From: Strigops habroptila
Lineage: Eukaryota; Chordata; Aves; Psittaciformes; Psittacidae
Direction: 5' to 3'
Length of the DNA stretch: 64,000 nt
NCBI RefSeq assembly: GCF_004027225.2
Contig: NC_044277.2
Location: 70,828,400 to 70,892,399, forward strand
Below are positions 22,261 to 34,310 of the stretch, one piece after another. Under the pieces are notes generated by a model. The model saw only the letters and a program-made list of their open reading frames with translations, ran no database searches and was not told where the DNA came from. A program made the position numbers and the translations under genes. Within the stretch, counting starts at the first letter, position 1, and each line of letters starts with the position of its first letter.

Positions 22261-25200
22261 GAGAGAAGTTGATATGTGATCAACATGCTTACATTTTATG
22301 GCTGTTTGTCTTAGGAAATGGCTTTGGTTATGCTAACCATATTGCCAGGCGTCAGGAGCAGGGCATACTGGTCACATGGCTACAAAGGAAAGCCTCATCT
22401 TAGTGTAAATGCTCTTCCTAAGCAAAAATCAAACACTACACTCAAGCAGTTGAGGCATGTACACACACCACTGCCACCTCTGAGAAGGAGACAATAACCC
22501 AGAGCAGAAGGTAGCAAATACTACTTTACTCATCACGTCAGCTGTGAATGTGTGTCCATGACCAGGGAGAACTGTGGATGTGGACGATTCAGTTCTGACT
22601 CAGTTCTCCAGAGACCTAGGTCTGTGATATGTGTAAAGTAATTTCTCTTTCTTGGAGAAAGTCCATGTACTCAGTAACTTTTATGATAATTGGCATTGGT
22701 CTTTTCTAGAAAGGTACTTATGTTAGCACAGGACTGAAGGGGAGTCAGAGGCATCTTTGCAACAAAGCTGTCAGGGAGGAAGGGCAAGAAACATTAGTAT
22801 GATCCCTTGCACCTCTTGTAATCTCAGAAAACTGAGCACCAACATGCTCTCTATGAGGAGACTCCAATGTTGTTCTCATCCCATAAAGAATGACTTGAGG
22901 CTTATACCGGTGGCAAATGCTGTTCCAAGTTATTGCAAGCAGTGCATAGTAGTGCACGGTCCTGATGACAATGCATTAATCATAGCCAATGACAAAATGT
23001 TTTCAGGACCAAGTGTTACATGATCTTTGATATCTTTGTAAACAGTCATCAAAACAAATCAATTCTATAAGAACAGGCACTGCATTATGTTCCCTCTGTA
23101 TCCCAAGCCATCTTGTTCCTCATGCCTCACCTAGGTCTGTCTTTTCACTCACACAGTGGACAGACTATTCTGTTCGTAAACTAACTGCTACAATTTGCTT
23201 TTCTGATGAGTTCTTAATAGCACATTTAAGCCCTGATAGCAGTTCATCTATCAGCCACTGCTTCTGTGAGGCTCAAATAGTCAATGCTTGAGAAAATTCT
23301 TCCTGTGAGCAGTATATGGCTGGATGCGTGCCCCGGCAGTGCCTACACCGCTAGGTAAGCACATCTTCTCAAGCTCACAGCAGAAGCTATTCCTATCTCT
23401 GTATTGGAAGAGCCTGCCGACTGTGATTGCAGCCTGCTCTCACTGTCTCTGTGACTCTTCACAGCCTGTCAGTTTTTCTATTGACACTTTTCCAGTTCAT
23501 CACAACCCCTCTCTTTTCTGTAGGCTTGCTTCTGTAAGAGTGAAGTGCTTAGACTGCCTCAAACCAGCAAGTGGTACATTAACTCCTCCGAAATTGTGTG
23601 TTTGAGTCTGTGTCCATGTTCACTCCGTTAGCAGTTCCTTTTTATCCTTCTTTGGTTTACCTTCACATGTTCACACAGACAGCAATACGGAACTGAAGAG
23701 AGAAAACAAGTCACACATAAAATATTCATGGAAGACAAGATAGATACTTTCCCAGTTTGTCAGCTCTGTCTGAGATTCATCTCCTGGCTAATCTGTTGCA
23801 AAGTCTACTTATGTTCTGCAGGAGACTTAGGTTTTATCCTCATACGATGCAAGTAATCTGTCTATTTGTGTCTGAAGGCTTTATTTAATTCTTACTCGCT
23901 TCCAAAGGAAATGCACACTCTGTTTTATCTAGAAATTGTTAGTTGCTCATTTCTGCTAGAATAGTCTTTTCTGTCTTGTCTCATTTTATGGCTCATGCAG
24001 ATTTGGACCTTGTTCATGGAACATACAATGACTTTCCATTCCAATATATCTGAGTGATTGTTAGATTTTTTCCCTTTCCTTCTCCTTTTTGTAGACAATT
24101 TTCTTTGCCATTACTGGCATTATTACATTCATGGAAGAATATATTGGGGAAAAAAAAGACAAAGACAGGTTCTATTACTGTTCTTTTCCTGAATGAGCAA
24201 CAGCAAGGGAAGTGGGGAAAAAAAGGCCTGCAGTCTCCAAGTAGCAGCATCAAACTATGGATAAGGAGTAAACCAAATACTAAGCAAGAAACACACACCA
24301 CCAGGTAGTTTTTACTTAGGCTTAGCCAACAGTGACTGTTCTGTTGACACCAAATGTTGAAAACAGCCTCAAACATTGTGCTGGTACCATTTCTAATTAA
24401 CTGTTTCAAATTATTTTTTCAAGATATTGAAGATATTTAAATTTATTTAAGATAATTTAAAGCCCTTCAAACTATAGCTGAGAACAGGTTTGTTCAAATA
24501 ATGTTAGGCTCAGTGATCTACAGCACAAACGCATCTTGACCAATTTAGTAAGTAGAGACACACTGGAAGGCTGGCATGGGATGAGTGTCACGCTATTTAG
24601 GTGAGGGAAAAATAAAGTTGGGAGTAAAGCCATATAATCATAACTGGACTGAAGGCCTGGGAAATCTGCCTTTTAATTTCTAATCTGCATTGTATAATGA
24701 TGGAAGAGGTGAAAACTACTGGAAAGTGGGTACGAACTGTTGAACTCCCGCTGCTTTGATCTGTGTCTATGGGAATACAAAGTGACTTATAACACATTGT
24801 CTGCATCATTCTCCGGTGCTGTGCTGGAGCCTTCTGTTCAAACACGTTATCTTTCCCACCTTGTTTGCAAACCAAAGAGTTCAGCAATGGTAATAAATTA
24901 GTACCATTTCTGCATGGGCACAGCATGGTTATATATCATCATCAGGGTGACATACCTCCATGAGCAAAACCACGTTGAAGCCTGTTTCACGTAAAACGTG
25001 AATAATGCGATCTGTTGGTTGCTTACCAACAAGCCATGGCCTTTAATGTTTTTAGGATCATCTGTAATTTCTCACACACTGGTATCTTGAATTTTGAAAC
25101 AGTTTGGCAGTGAAGAGGAGATTTGTGTTCATTGTGTTTCAGCAGTAAGAGAAGTTCTCTATGAAAGAGCCAGCACACTGAATGGCCTGGAACAAATCTG

Positions 25201-26214
25201 CAGGGCCACAGCAGGTCTGGCTTAGCCAGCACCTGTTAGGGAAAACTGAATGATCTTGCTTTTGTCCACCACAGAAAGATTCTGTAAAGCAAAGATTTGT
25301 GTATTGCCAACAGTTGATGAAGAGAATTATGGAAAGTAGTGTGAGCCAGAAGTATTATTAGAATTATAGGGAGACATGGGATATGCTTTTAGAAGGGCAT
25401 TTAATTCCCTTTTTCCACGTTGCCTTTCACACTTATTTCCTTTTTCTTCCTGAGAAATTAAAAAAAAATGTGATTTTAATAGAAAATGCAATTATTGCCT
25501 GGTCTTTTCCGTCCCTCACAAAAAGGTTGGCTGTAATACCACAGTGTAATAGGGACTGCTCTGGGAGCAGTGGCTGTCGCAGATCTCCTTCCACACTACC
25601 TGCCTATAAGCTGTTCAGGACGATGAAATGCTGGTAGTATTTTTAAAACAAACTTGAACTGAATAAAAATGACAGGCAGTTACCGGGATACATATAAGAA
25701 AGAGAACTCCCCATAAAACTTTTAGAATAGGGAAACAAATCTTGAACATTTACTATAGCTTTTAAGTATATGTATGATGAGAAAGAGAAACCGGAAAAAG
25801 TTAGATACAGCGTATCCCATATGTATACCTGTTCAGAGCTTGCAGACACTTGAGTGGTATTTCAACCATATCTGTGTTTCTTTCCTGAAAATAATGTTTC
25901 AGGGAAGTGGTTCAAAGCACTTGCTTTTAGAGCAACAGCCAGAGCAGAAATGTCCCGGAGTGTGTAACACAGACCAGCAGCATGTGATCAGACGCTCACT
26001 GTCAGACTCATTAATGGAGTTAGTGGAAGGAAACACACACCACTTCACAGTTAACGTAGGCAATGGCTGTTTTGCAGATCTGTCTGCCTTTCAGGTAGCC
26101 TTTTTTGTTCAGTATATTTTGGAGGAAGTGTGGGAGGAGGGGGAGATGCTGCTGCTGCATGTTCAATGCAAAGTGCTTGGCTGTGATAGGCTGAGGGGAC
26201 GTGGATACTCTGCC
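22261..26214. other. intergenic / DDC upstream region
   Basis: No protein-coding gene is supported. It includes a perfect short palindrome at 24986-25002 built from TTCACGT and ACGTGAA. The last few hundred bases (about 25880-26214) become less AT-rich and would be the proximal DDC promoter if the TATA box at 26215 is used. Homeodomain-type ATTAATG (about 26012) and GTTAAC (about 26050) motifs occur there. Confidence 0.55.
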
Positions 26215-26222
26215 TATATATG
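26215..26222 (+). promoter_or_regulatory. DDC: TATA box, candidate DDC promoter
   Basis: CCTATATATG sits in a locally GC-richer context, about 100 bp before a consensus splice donor at 26320. A second TATA-like TTTATAG lies at 26245-26251. The placement about 6.1 kb upstream of the DDC initiator exon and on the same strand fits an untranslated first exon. Mammalian DDC uses alternative neuronal and non-neuronal first exons; which class this represents cannot be told from sequence alone. Confidence 0.5.
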
Positions 26223-26244
26223 CTGGTAACTGCATCCTCTGCGC

Positions 26245-26319
26245 TTTATAGCTGTCACAGAGGGGCAAAGAAAGACAGTGAGAAAGACAGAAGAGAAGAA
26301 AAAACCTTACCAACTCGCT
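26245..26319 (+). other. DDC: candidate untranslated first exon of DDC
   Basis: This short GA-rich segment ends at CGCT|GTAAGTAG, a near-perfect donor (GT at 26320-26321). It starts about 30 bp after the TATA box. It contains no ATG followed by a long frame, as expected for a 5'UTR exon. It would splice to the acceptor at 32382. Start and usage are inferred; the donor and TATA box are seen directly. Confidence 0.45.
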
Positions 26320-26896
26320 GTAAGTAGCATTCTTTGACCTTAAAGCTTTGTAGTTTTTGAATTCAAGTGAGTGTGTTTGGATTAATGCAACAATTGGTTA
26401 CTTAGAGTGGGAGCTCGGCTAGTAAACAGCCAGCCGGTGTTATTTTAAGGATAATCTGGGGTACTCAGAAAGCATTTCTTTTTAACCTAAGTTTGCACAA
26501 TGTTGTGTGCACCTGTCATTTTGTGTTTGCTTGTTTTTATGTATGATGTATGTCAGCTATAACTGTTTATGTACATTTATGCAGAATCCTGTATATCCAA
26601 AAGTTTATATCTTGACTTTCCAAGTGTAACAGTTCTGAATAACCAAGCAGACCTTGAGAAATTCTTTGCCAAATATTCTGAATAATAAGATTTTCAAGAT
26701 AAATTCAGTGCAGGACTTTTTAGGGTGAGGTTTTCCTCGGAAATAAACCTTTCCCATCACTATAATAAGACCTCAGAAGGGAAAATTACTAAATTTGCAG
26801 ACTCTGTGCCAGTGATAGCAATTAATAAAACCAGCAACTTCTAAATGGAAAATGAAATTTTTAAATGAAATGTAGGGCCTGTAACATAGATACCTA

Positions 26897-26957
26897 ATTC
26901 ATAGAATCATAGAATGGTTAGGGTTGGAAAGGACCTTAAGATCATCTAGTTCCAATT
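26897..26957 (-). mobile_element. CR1 LINE 3'-tail fragment
   Basis: ATTCATAGAATCATAGAATG is followed by GGTTAGGGTTGGAAAGGACC. This is the complement of a CR1 3' end, only about 60 bp long. Confidence 0.85.
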
Positions 26958-28042
26958 CTTGGCTTGTGCAAAGGTAGAAGTACAGAGTACAGATCCAGTT
27001 CCTTTTTACTCATGCTGAAATAAAATTCATCCTATAGTCCTTATTCAGGCAATACTATCGCCAATAGTAAAGTTTAGTTTAACAGTAGCAACAGCTGCAA
27101 AAGCCTTCAGTAGCAGAAGGGTTCAATAGCAGAAAGTCCTCATGGCTTCAGTGGTGTCACTGTAGCACCACAAGCCTCTAAATTACATTATATTCTGCAA
27201 CAGTCAGTTGGCAGAATAGAAAGTGCACTTGTCTCATTTATTGGAAAGATATATAGTTATTACTTTTTTGAGCCAATGCAGCTCTCAGTTTAAGGTGCTG
27301 TTAGTGGCTTTGTGCATTTTTCCTGTTGTATTTAATAATAGGAGCTGCTAAAAGATTTTATTATGTTAGCTGTTTTTTATTTGATGAACTGGAGAACAGG
27401 CACTCATAAAATTATAATACATCAAATACACTTATCTCCTCGTTTGTTCTTTTTTCTCTTGTTCGTCCTCATAATGAATTTCCTGGTAGCATTTAGATAT
27501 CTTTTATATTTAGTTAATACAGATAACAGATTCTAAAATTATAGACAATACTTTTAAACAAAAATAATAAGCTGAATGTTACCTGCATAATGTTACACCT
27601 ATTTGATACTTAAATGTGCTTAAACTGCTTGTTTGTATGGTTCAGTTTCAAATAAAGCAGAAAATGGTTTGCAAATGAACATTATACTGAATTTACAATC
27701 TAAAGACTTAACAGTTTTTAGTAACTTCACTAAAGTAAAATATTGCCATGTTCTAATTTCAGTGCATTAAGGTAGGAGCAGTTTAAACAAAGCATCAGAG
27801 GATATGTTATCTGTGACAAAAATCCAGCAAAATTAAAGAGCAAAGAGTCTATAGATGAATAATAATTTGAAGAAGATACATAGATATCATTTAACATTTA
27901 ACATGATTGTTCTTGGTTTTACCTGAAGTTAAGAGCATAACTCAATCTTCTCCAGTAAAGTAGGACTTTATCTGAAGAAGTATGCAGTGGTGACAATATC
28001 CATTGATTCTTGCTGGGAACAAAAGTGCTCACACATAGCGTA

Positions 28043-28380
28043 TCGTAGAATCATAGAATGGTTAGGGTTGGAAGGGGCGTCAAAGATCATCTAGTTCACC
28101 ACCACCACCACGGGCAGGGACAGCTTCCATTAGTCCAGGATGCTCAAAGCCCCGTCCAACCCAGCCTTGAACACTGCCAGGGATGGGGCAGCCACAGCTT
28201 CTTTGGGCAGCCTGTGCCAGTGCCTCGCCAGTCCTCATAGTAAAGAATTTCTTGCTACTAGCTAATAAAAATCTACCTGATTTCAGTTTAAGTCTATTCA
28301 CCATTGTTCTGTCACTACCTGTCCTTGTAAAAAGTCTCTCTCCAGCATTCTTGTAGGATCCTTTTAGGTACTGGAAGGCT
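28043..28380 (-). mobile_element. CR1 LINE 3'-end fragment
   Basis: It opens with TCGTAGAATCATAGAATGG. It then has CR1 blocks CCTTGAACACTGCCAGG, CCTGTGCCAGTGCCTCGCC and TCTCCAGCATTCTTGTAGG. It is more diverged from the window's other CR1 copies in its central part, where a CACCAC iteration replaces the usual C-rich stretch. Confidence 0.92.
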
Positions 28381-29303
28381 TGGGTTGGTATGCTTGGTAA
28401 AATTGATTTTTATCAATCAGAGTGAGGCCGTCAGTGAATTTCCAGTCTGTGCTTACAAACTGATAGAGGTTGATAAGTAGGGTGGGTGCCTGCTGAGAAG
28501 CTGTGCTCTCGCCAGTTGGGGTTCAGCTGGCAGATGTTGAATATGCTGAAATTCATCCTGGGAAGTGTGAGATCCCTGAAAGCAGGGAGTCTTTATCAGT
28601 CTTTATGGGCCTTCAAGAAAACAGACCACTATTAAATACTTTAGAGAAACTCTCAGCTTCGCTGAAATTTCCATTTAGTTTTGGAAACTCGGCCTGCATT
28701 ATTTTTCAGTTTAAATTGCTTCAACTTAAGTGCATAATTCAAGTACATACAGATTGTAACACTCAGCCCTTCAGGAAATATGGTGCTCTCAAGCAGAGTT
28801 TTCATTTTAGACCCTAAAAGCTGAGTTATTTGAGGTATTTTGCTTCTTAGAAAATCACATTCTATATTTTTAAAATACACCAGCATAGAGGGAAATTGTA
28901 TTGTTGCATTGTACATGTGTTGTATATTCATGTGAGAGGTAGAAGAGAGAAATACTATGTACTGTTTAGAGAGGTGATGTTTTTTGAATTTTGAGAGTAC
29001 TAACTGGTAAGCATTATATTTGTCAGATATTCAGTCTGCTGGATGTGGCTTCCGTGGCAAGTAGTACTTTCAATCAGATGAAGTGAGATCTATAATGAAA
29101 AGTTGAGGAATAAAAATAGGGATGAGAGCGTCTTGTCACTCACAGAAGAACGGATATAAAATAGGAGGTGAAAAGGAAAAGTGGAATAACCACTGTGTTC
29201 CTGTGTATGCCTTCACAGTTCCCAGTGAGATATGTGTGTTACAGTAGGTAAGGAATTTCCAGGCAAGGACTTTTAGGAAAGATGATGCCTAGGTACATAA
29301 AAA

Positions 29304-29323
29304 TAGGTAGGTAGGTAGGTAGG

Positions 29324-29356
<33 letters not shown>
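29304..29356. repeat. tetranucleotide microsatellite (TAGG)n(TAGA)n
   Basis: About five TAGG units run directly into about eight TAGA units, with a further TAGATAGAT after a short interruption. The compound structure suggests a point change that spread by slippage. It is likely length-polymorphic. Confidence 0.95.
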
Positions 29357-30218
29357 GTTTAGATAGATCTTAATTTCTCTTTATTGCCTTCAGGAGAAAG
29401 AAGAATGAAATACTGTGTCTCAGAGTGAAGCAGATTGATGTATTTCACTGGATCAAACTGAAGTGAAAGTTCATTAGAGGTTAACTAGATACCAGTTTAT
29501 ATGAATTTATAACACTGCAGTGACTATGGCAGATTTGTGATGGATGGTTCATCCTCCCATTCTTTATGTTTAAGCTTCCTGATTCAATTACTTCTCCCAT
29601 GCAAAACAGTGGGTTTCCCCTGTAATTTAATTCTTCATCCTGAATTTTGAGGATGCTATTGAAGCAGTGATTTATGACAGAAGTAGTGCAGCCAAAACAA
29701 TGTTAGAATGAGCCAATGGACCTCCATTTCTTAGGAAGACCTATAGCTAGCACATAACAAATAAGATCTCAGTGATTATCTAAAATGTGTGTTTTGTCAA
29801 ACTGAGTTGACAATTTTCAATGCCATGGTCATAGGCTGAATCCACAGAATGTGTATCTGATGTTTAGATCTAAATTTTTTTTGCTTATCCTGATATACGA
29901 ACTTTGTCCAAACTGTTAATAATAAAAATGTCAATAAATTATATTGGCATACTATATAGGAACAAGATAATGCGGGTATTACTTGGAATAGAAAGAATTT
30001 CAGATCCAAAAAGATCTCAGTGGTAGAAAAATAGTCGCAAGCTATATAACATAGTATCTATGTTGTAGTGCTATGATAAAATAAATTTATTTTTGTCTGT
30101 GTGTTTGTGAGCTTACACATGATGCTATTTATGCCATTTGATTTATATTTCAGGAAAAAGACCAAACGATCCACAGGACCTTCTGTGTCCTATATTTGAT
30201 TGATAAAAAGTAAAGCTA

Positions 30219-30296
30219 GAGTGATACTCTTGACATCATACTTGACAAGTATAGTGATACTTGACAAGTATAGTGATACTCTTGACATCATACTTA
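30219..30296. repeat. compound short tandem duplication
   Basis: A 19-bp unit, CTTGACAAGTATAGTGATA, occurs twice in tandem at 30241-30259 and 30260-30278. The 23-bp flank starting GTGATACTCTTGACATC occurs at 30221-30243 and again at 30273-30295. The nested order suggests two successive slippage or duplication events. Confidence 0.9.
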
Positions 30297-30408
30297 CAGT
30301 TCATTGGACCCACAGATACTGAACGAGATATTCAGCTGAGCTGATCCATGTGTAAAAGTCTGTAGGAATAGCTGTAACTCAGTGGTGAGCAACAGTAGTG
30401 CTAGAAAC

Positions 30409-30466
30409 ACCAAATTAGTGGGAGTTCTGAGTCAATTCAGTCTCAGGCAACTCCTACTAATTTGGT
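30409..30466 (+). repeat. 58-nt inverted repeat (hairpin-forming)
   Basis: Left arm ACCAAATTAGTGGGAGTT (30409-30426) pairs with right arm AACTCCTACTAATTTGGT (30449-30466) over 18 positions, with a single G-U. An inner CTGAG/CTCAG stem (30427-30431 with 30442-30446) follows, interrupted only by a GC bulge, and closes a 10-nt loop. The size resembles a small pre-miRNA or a decayed palindromic element. No function is proven. Confidence 0.85.
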
Positions 30467-32382
30467 AGTCATGGGTTGAATTCTTATTTTCACAGTTTTC
30501 ATCTCTGAAACCAGAGGAAAAAATAACAGATTACCACATGCAAGTTCTTCAGAGCATGCTATAGCAATGAAGTGATGAATGAAGTAGCATAAAAGAAATA
30601 ATGACAGCATAAATTAAGGGTTAAGTTAGAGATATTTTGAAAAAGAAGTGAAACGGTACGATGTTTAGATTTATTCTGACGAAGTATCTAAAGCAACAAA
30701 TGGAGCCTTGGGGTGTGATTAGCTTGCTGCCACAGAGATGCATATTGATCACTGCAGTTTATGCTGACTACTGATAATGTGTTTTCAGCAACTTAGTAGC
30801 AAGACCTGAGAAAGGTCCTAATTCCCCTTTCAGAAATGCATAGAGAAAGCCAATTAATACTTACATGATGGTTAAAGAAAGTAATATAACTCTAACAAAA
30901 TAGCAACAATAACAGCTATTGTCGGCAGGAGGTGTGGGCTGGGGTGGGCCGGGAGGTGTGCGTGGCGTGGGGAGTGGGGGGATGGAGACTAGAAGTCCCT
31001 ACTGTTCAGATCCTTGCTTTCCCAAGTGGTTAATGACCTACAGCAGCACCCTGCCTTTTTAAATAGCAGCAGCAGCTGCTCCACACAAATCCCAGGTCCT
31101 CTATTTGTAGCAGCGGACATGTATCTAGGGTGGTGTTTATCAATGATGCCTTTCTTTTGTAATGTGACAGTACTAATTCAAGTATAATAAAGACCCCAGA
31201 AGGGTCTCTCTTTTCTCAAAATGATGACCTCTGTTATAAATCCTTAGCACAAATAACTGATACCTAAGTAATTGTCTCTTAATTACCTAATATTCACCTT
31301 GTGCTTAATATAATTATTTCCTTACAAAGTGAAGATCTGAAGGTATGTGAACTAAGTAGTAACTGTTTACACTAGCAGCGAATATCCTTGCTTCACTTGC
31401 CAATTTTCTTACTAGATCCCCAGGAACAGTATCACTCACTCAATCTGAGTGTATAAAGACTCTTGGACTGTTTTCAGGCCCTGTTGTCTCAACCTTGTGT
31501 TTACTGAGCACTCAAAATGCACAGCCACATACAGTAAAACAGTTGGGCAGCCAGGATGGCAGGAGCAGGCACTGTAGTAACATGAATAATGTTTACACAG
31601 TACTTTGCAGTCAAACTCCAGCTCATCGGAGCTGAGCCATATATCACTTTGGGTGTGCTCACACAGCCTCTGCCTAGCTTAAAGCACACTTAGAGCTCCT
31701 GCCCAACATCTTGGAAATAGGGTCAGCCCCAGAAAGCTTTCTCACATCCTGCAAAATACAGCACAGATCAAGTCTAAGTGAATTCTAATTGAAACCTTGG
31801 TATGAAGTAAGGTTTTGTAAATGACACAGTATGTGCATTTACAGTGAAAGAGTGAAGAAGCTAAATCCTGAGGCAAGATGCCGGGTAGGAAGAAGATAAA
31901 ATGACAGGGAAGCAAAGTGGATCACTGTGATAACTGTGATTATTATAGCTCGTTATTATAGATTATTTTAGAGACAAACAGCATGCTATTTTCTTAGACC
32001 TCTTCTTAATGTGCCACATAACAGTGCCACATCCTTGTGTCAACCAACAGCAGCAGGAATTAAGTCTGTGATTTCTGAATCTTCACTGATGTGCCTTTAT
32101 TGCTTTCCTGTGGTAAAGATACAGCCTATCTGTATTAAGCTGATCTACACCGTGAGTTAGGCATCAAAGATTTAACAGTGTGATTTATTTCTATACAATG
32201 TTCAGCCAGTATCAGAGTGGAGCAGAATGCAATACTGTATGGATATTGGCCTAATATGCAGAAATGAGAGCATATGGTCTTTTCAGAAAGGCCATATGAG
32301 TCATGCTGTAAATCTGAATAACAGGTTTAAAGCTAGTAAAATTTTCTTTCAAAAATGAATTTTTTATTTATTTTTTTTTTAG

Positions 32383-32619
32383 GGTTTTTCTGGTAAGAAG
32401 TCCTAAACTCTGATACCCATGGATGCTGCAGAGTTCCGCAAGAGAGGGAAGGAGATGGTGGACTATGTTGCAGATTACCTGGAGAAGATAGATAAAAGAC
32501 AAGTCTTCCCAGATGTGGAACCAGGATATCTAAGGCCCCTCATTGCAGACTGTGCACCCCAGGATCCTGAGAGCTTTGAGGATGTCTTTAAAGACATTGA
32601 GAAGATCATTATGCCAGGG
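32383..32619 (+). CDS. DDC: DDC first coding exon (residues 1-67)
   Basis: The exon has 36 nt of 5'UTR and an ATG at 32419, then 67 codons beginning [20 protein letters not shown] and ending EKIIMPG. The donor is GGG|GTAAGA at 32620. This N-terminal segment forms the helices that interlock the two subunits of the dimer. It contains the conserved [10 protein letters not shown] block. The start is chosen because it aligns with the family N-terminus and no upstream in-frame ATG exists in the exon. The Kozak context has C at -3 and G at +4, so it is not strong. A second AG at 32399-32400 could serve as an alternative acceptor that leaves the ATG intact. Confidence 0.97.
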
Positions 32620-34141
32620 GTAAGAAAAATGGATCTGTAGTGTAATGTTCGATACTGCATGTAGGTTTTCAAAGGCTTTAAGGAAAGTGCGGATTGAAGG
32701 CTGTGCAGCTAGACCTTACAAACATAAGTATCTACACTGATTAGCTTTTAGAAGGCAGGATTCTGCTTTGTATCGCTAGTTAAATATGACCTAACACTTT
32801 ACACAACAAATGTTTTCTGTTCTTGCTAAAAATAATCAAATTGTTATTTTGCTTCATGCAAGGATTGCTTTTGGAAATAATCCCCTTTCCTCACCTTGAA
32901 CTGGTTAAGGCAAAGCTTCATAACTTTCAATTTCATGTGATATTTTTGCTACTTGCAAAGTACAGTAAATATTTTATAAAATGCTTTTTTTTTTTTATTA
33001 GTCTGCTGTGCCTACAGTGTTCCTTCAAGCTGATCTTTAAATGTTAAAATTCTCTTAGGAGTTTTCCTTTTATTACAGGGCTGACTAGAAAGGATTCTTC
33101 CCGATACTTGTTCTGTTGACTTACTCTCCTAAATGTCAACTTCTAGTAGCTTTTAAGGCAGATGGCCACTACCTAAATATTAGTCCTTGGATAGATCAGT
33201 GTTGGACAGACAATGCAGAACAAAGTATCTGGCATTTGTCCTGTTTTGAATCTTTCTCGGTTTTCCACTCCCGGTGTACCTTTTTATTTTAAATATATCC
33301 TTGTCTTTTAAGGCCTCTAAATAGCTTGAAGAGGACAGTATTATTAGTAAATGTTCAAGAGGAATCTCCCTTTTGGGTCTCTGCAATAACCATTTTGCGT
33401 TGCTTCTCTGGATATAGTTAGGTGATGTGATTGCAATGTGACTGGACCCACTGCTTTGCAAATGTGTTTAGTCAGTGTACTATAATACCAATTCCTTTTC
33501 ATTGACCAATGTAAATATTTGATATTCAATATGACTTTATCTTGTTTCCCTTGGAACCAACACTGCTGTCCTTTCACAGGCAAAATCTCCACTGAAATCA
33601 ATGAAAATCTCTCCACTCTTCTCAAAGATTTGTGGATGAAGTCTGAAATCCGACAGAGTTAATTAGACAAGAGAATTATGTCCAACACATGCAAATACTT
33701 TCATTGCTGCTCATAGATACGATTGCCTTTTCTTTTTCATTGGATGAAAACACTAAATGATTATTTTGTCTGTGGAGTAGAACAGAAAACACTTTGCTTT
33801 AAACACGTAAGAACATTCAAGAAAATAATATCAAATTCAAAAAGAAGAGTCATATGAGAATAAAAAGTGAGACATCGAATTCCAGTTATATCATCAACAT
33901 GTCATATTTCCTAATTAAATTGTTTTTTTCTTGATATTTACATGCCCTGCAAGTAAATTTACAAGGTAATACATGCTGAAGAAGAAATGTTCTATCCAAA
34001 ACTTTCCTCTGGTGTGAAATGTTAGTGTTTTTGACACAAAGAGCACAAGCACATAATTACATAAGTACATAAATCCCTGTTCTTATAGTAACTCTGATTC
34101 TGCCTATGTTGTTTATACTAAATACTGAAGACTCACATGAG

Positions 34142-34310
34142 CATAGAATCATAAAGTCATAGTATAGTAGAGGTTGGATGGCACCTCTAGAGATCATTTA
34201 TTCCACCCCCACTGCTTAAAGCAGGGTCAGTTAGAGCAATTTGCTCAGGACCATGTCCAATTGGGTGTTAAATGTCTCCAAGGATGAAGTCTTCACAATC
34301 TCTCTCTTGC
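34142..34310 (-). mobile_element. CR1 LINE 3'-end fragment, older subfamily
   Basis: CATAGAATCATAAAGTCATA is followed by GAGGTTGGATGGCACCTCTA, CTGCTTAAAGCAGGGTCAG and TGCTCAGGACCATGTCCAA. This matches the CR1 variant with CCTCTGGAGATCATC-type sequence rather than the CCTTAAGATCATC type seen elsewhere here. The terminal octamers are eroded, implying greater age. Confidence 0.88.

Larger units (their letters stand above)
26320..32382 (+). other. DDC: DDC intron 1 (inferred from candidate exon 1)
   Basis: It contains two CR1 tail fragments (26897-26957 and 28043-28380), a TAGG/TAGA microsatellite (29304-29356), a compound short tandem duplication (30219-30296) and a strong inverted repeat (30409-30466). 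A GGTGTG/GGGGTGGG-rich patch lies at about 30924-30981 and an AGCAGC patch at about 31063-31080. No coding sequence is supported. The acceptor is an uninterrupted T tract followed by AG at 32381-32382. Confidence 0.5.

Noticed and set aside
4601..26214. Search for an unannotated protein gene between GRB10 and DDC
   Set aside because: No frame over 210 codons exists apart from transposon sequence, and no set of short frames joins into a recognisable protein.
25774..26229. 151-codon plus-strand frame ending at the TATA box
   Set aside because: No recognisable domain. It overlaps the candidate promoter, and a minus-strand frame of 97 codons covers much of the same DNA.
29304..29356. Repeat array considered as CRISPR-like
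   Set aside because: It is a simple tetranucleotide microsatellite with no spacers, in a vertebrate genome.
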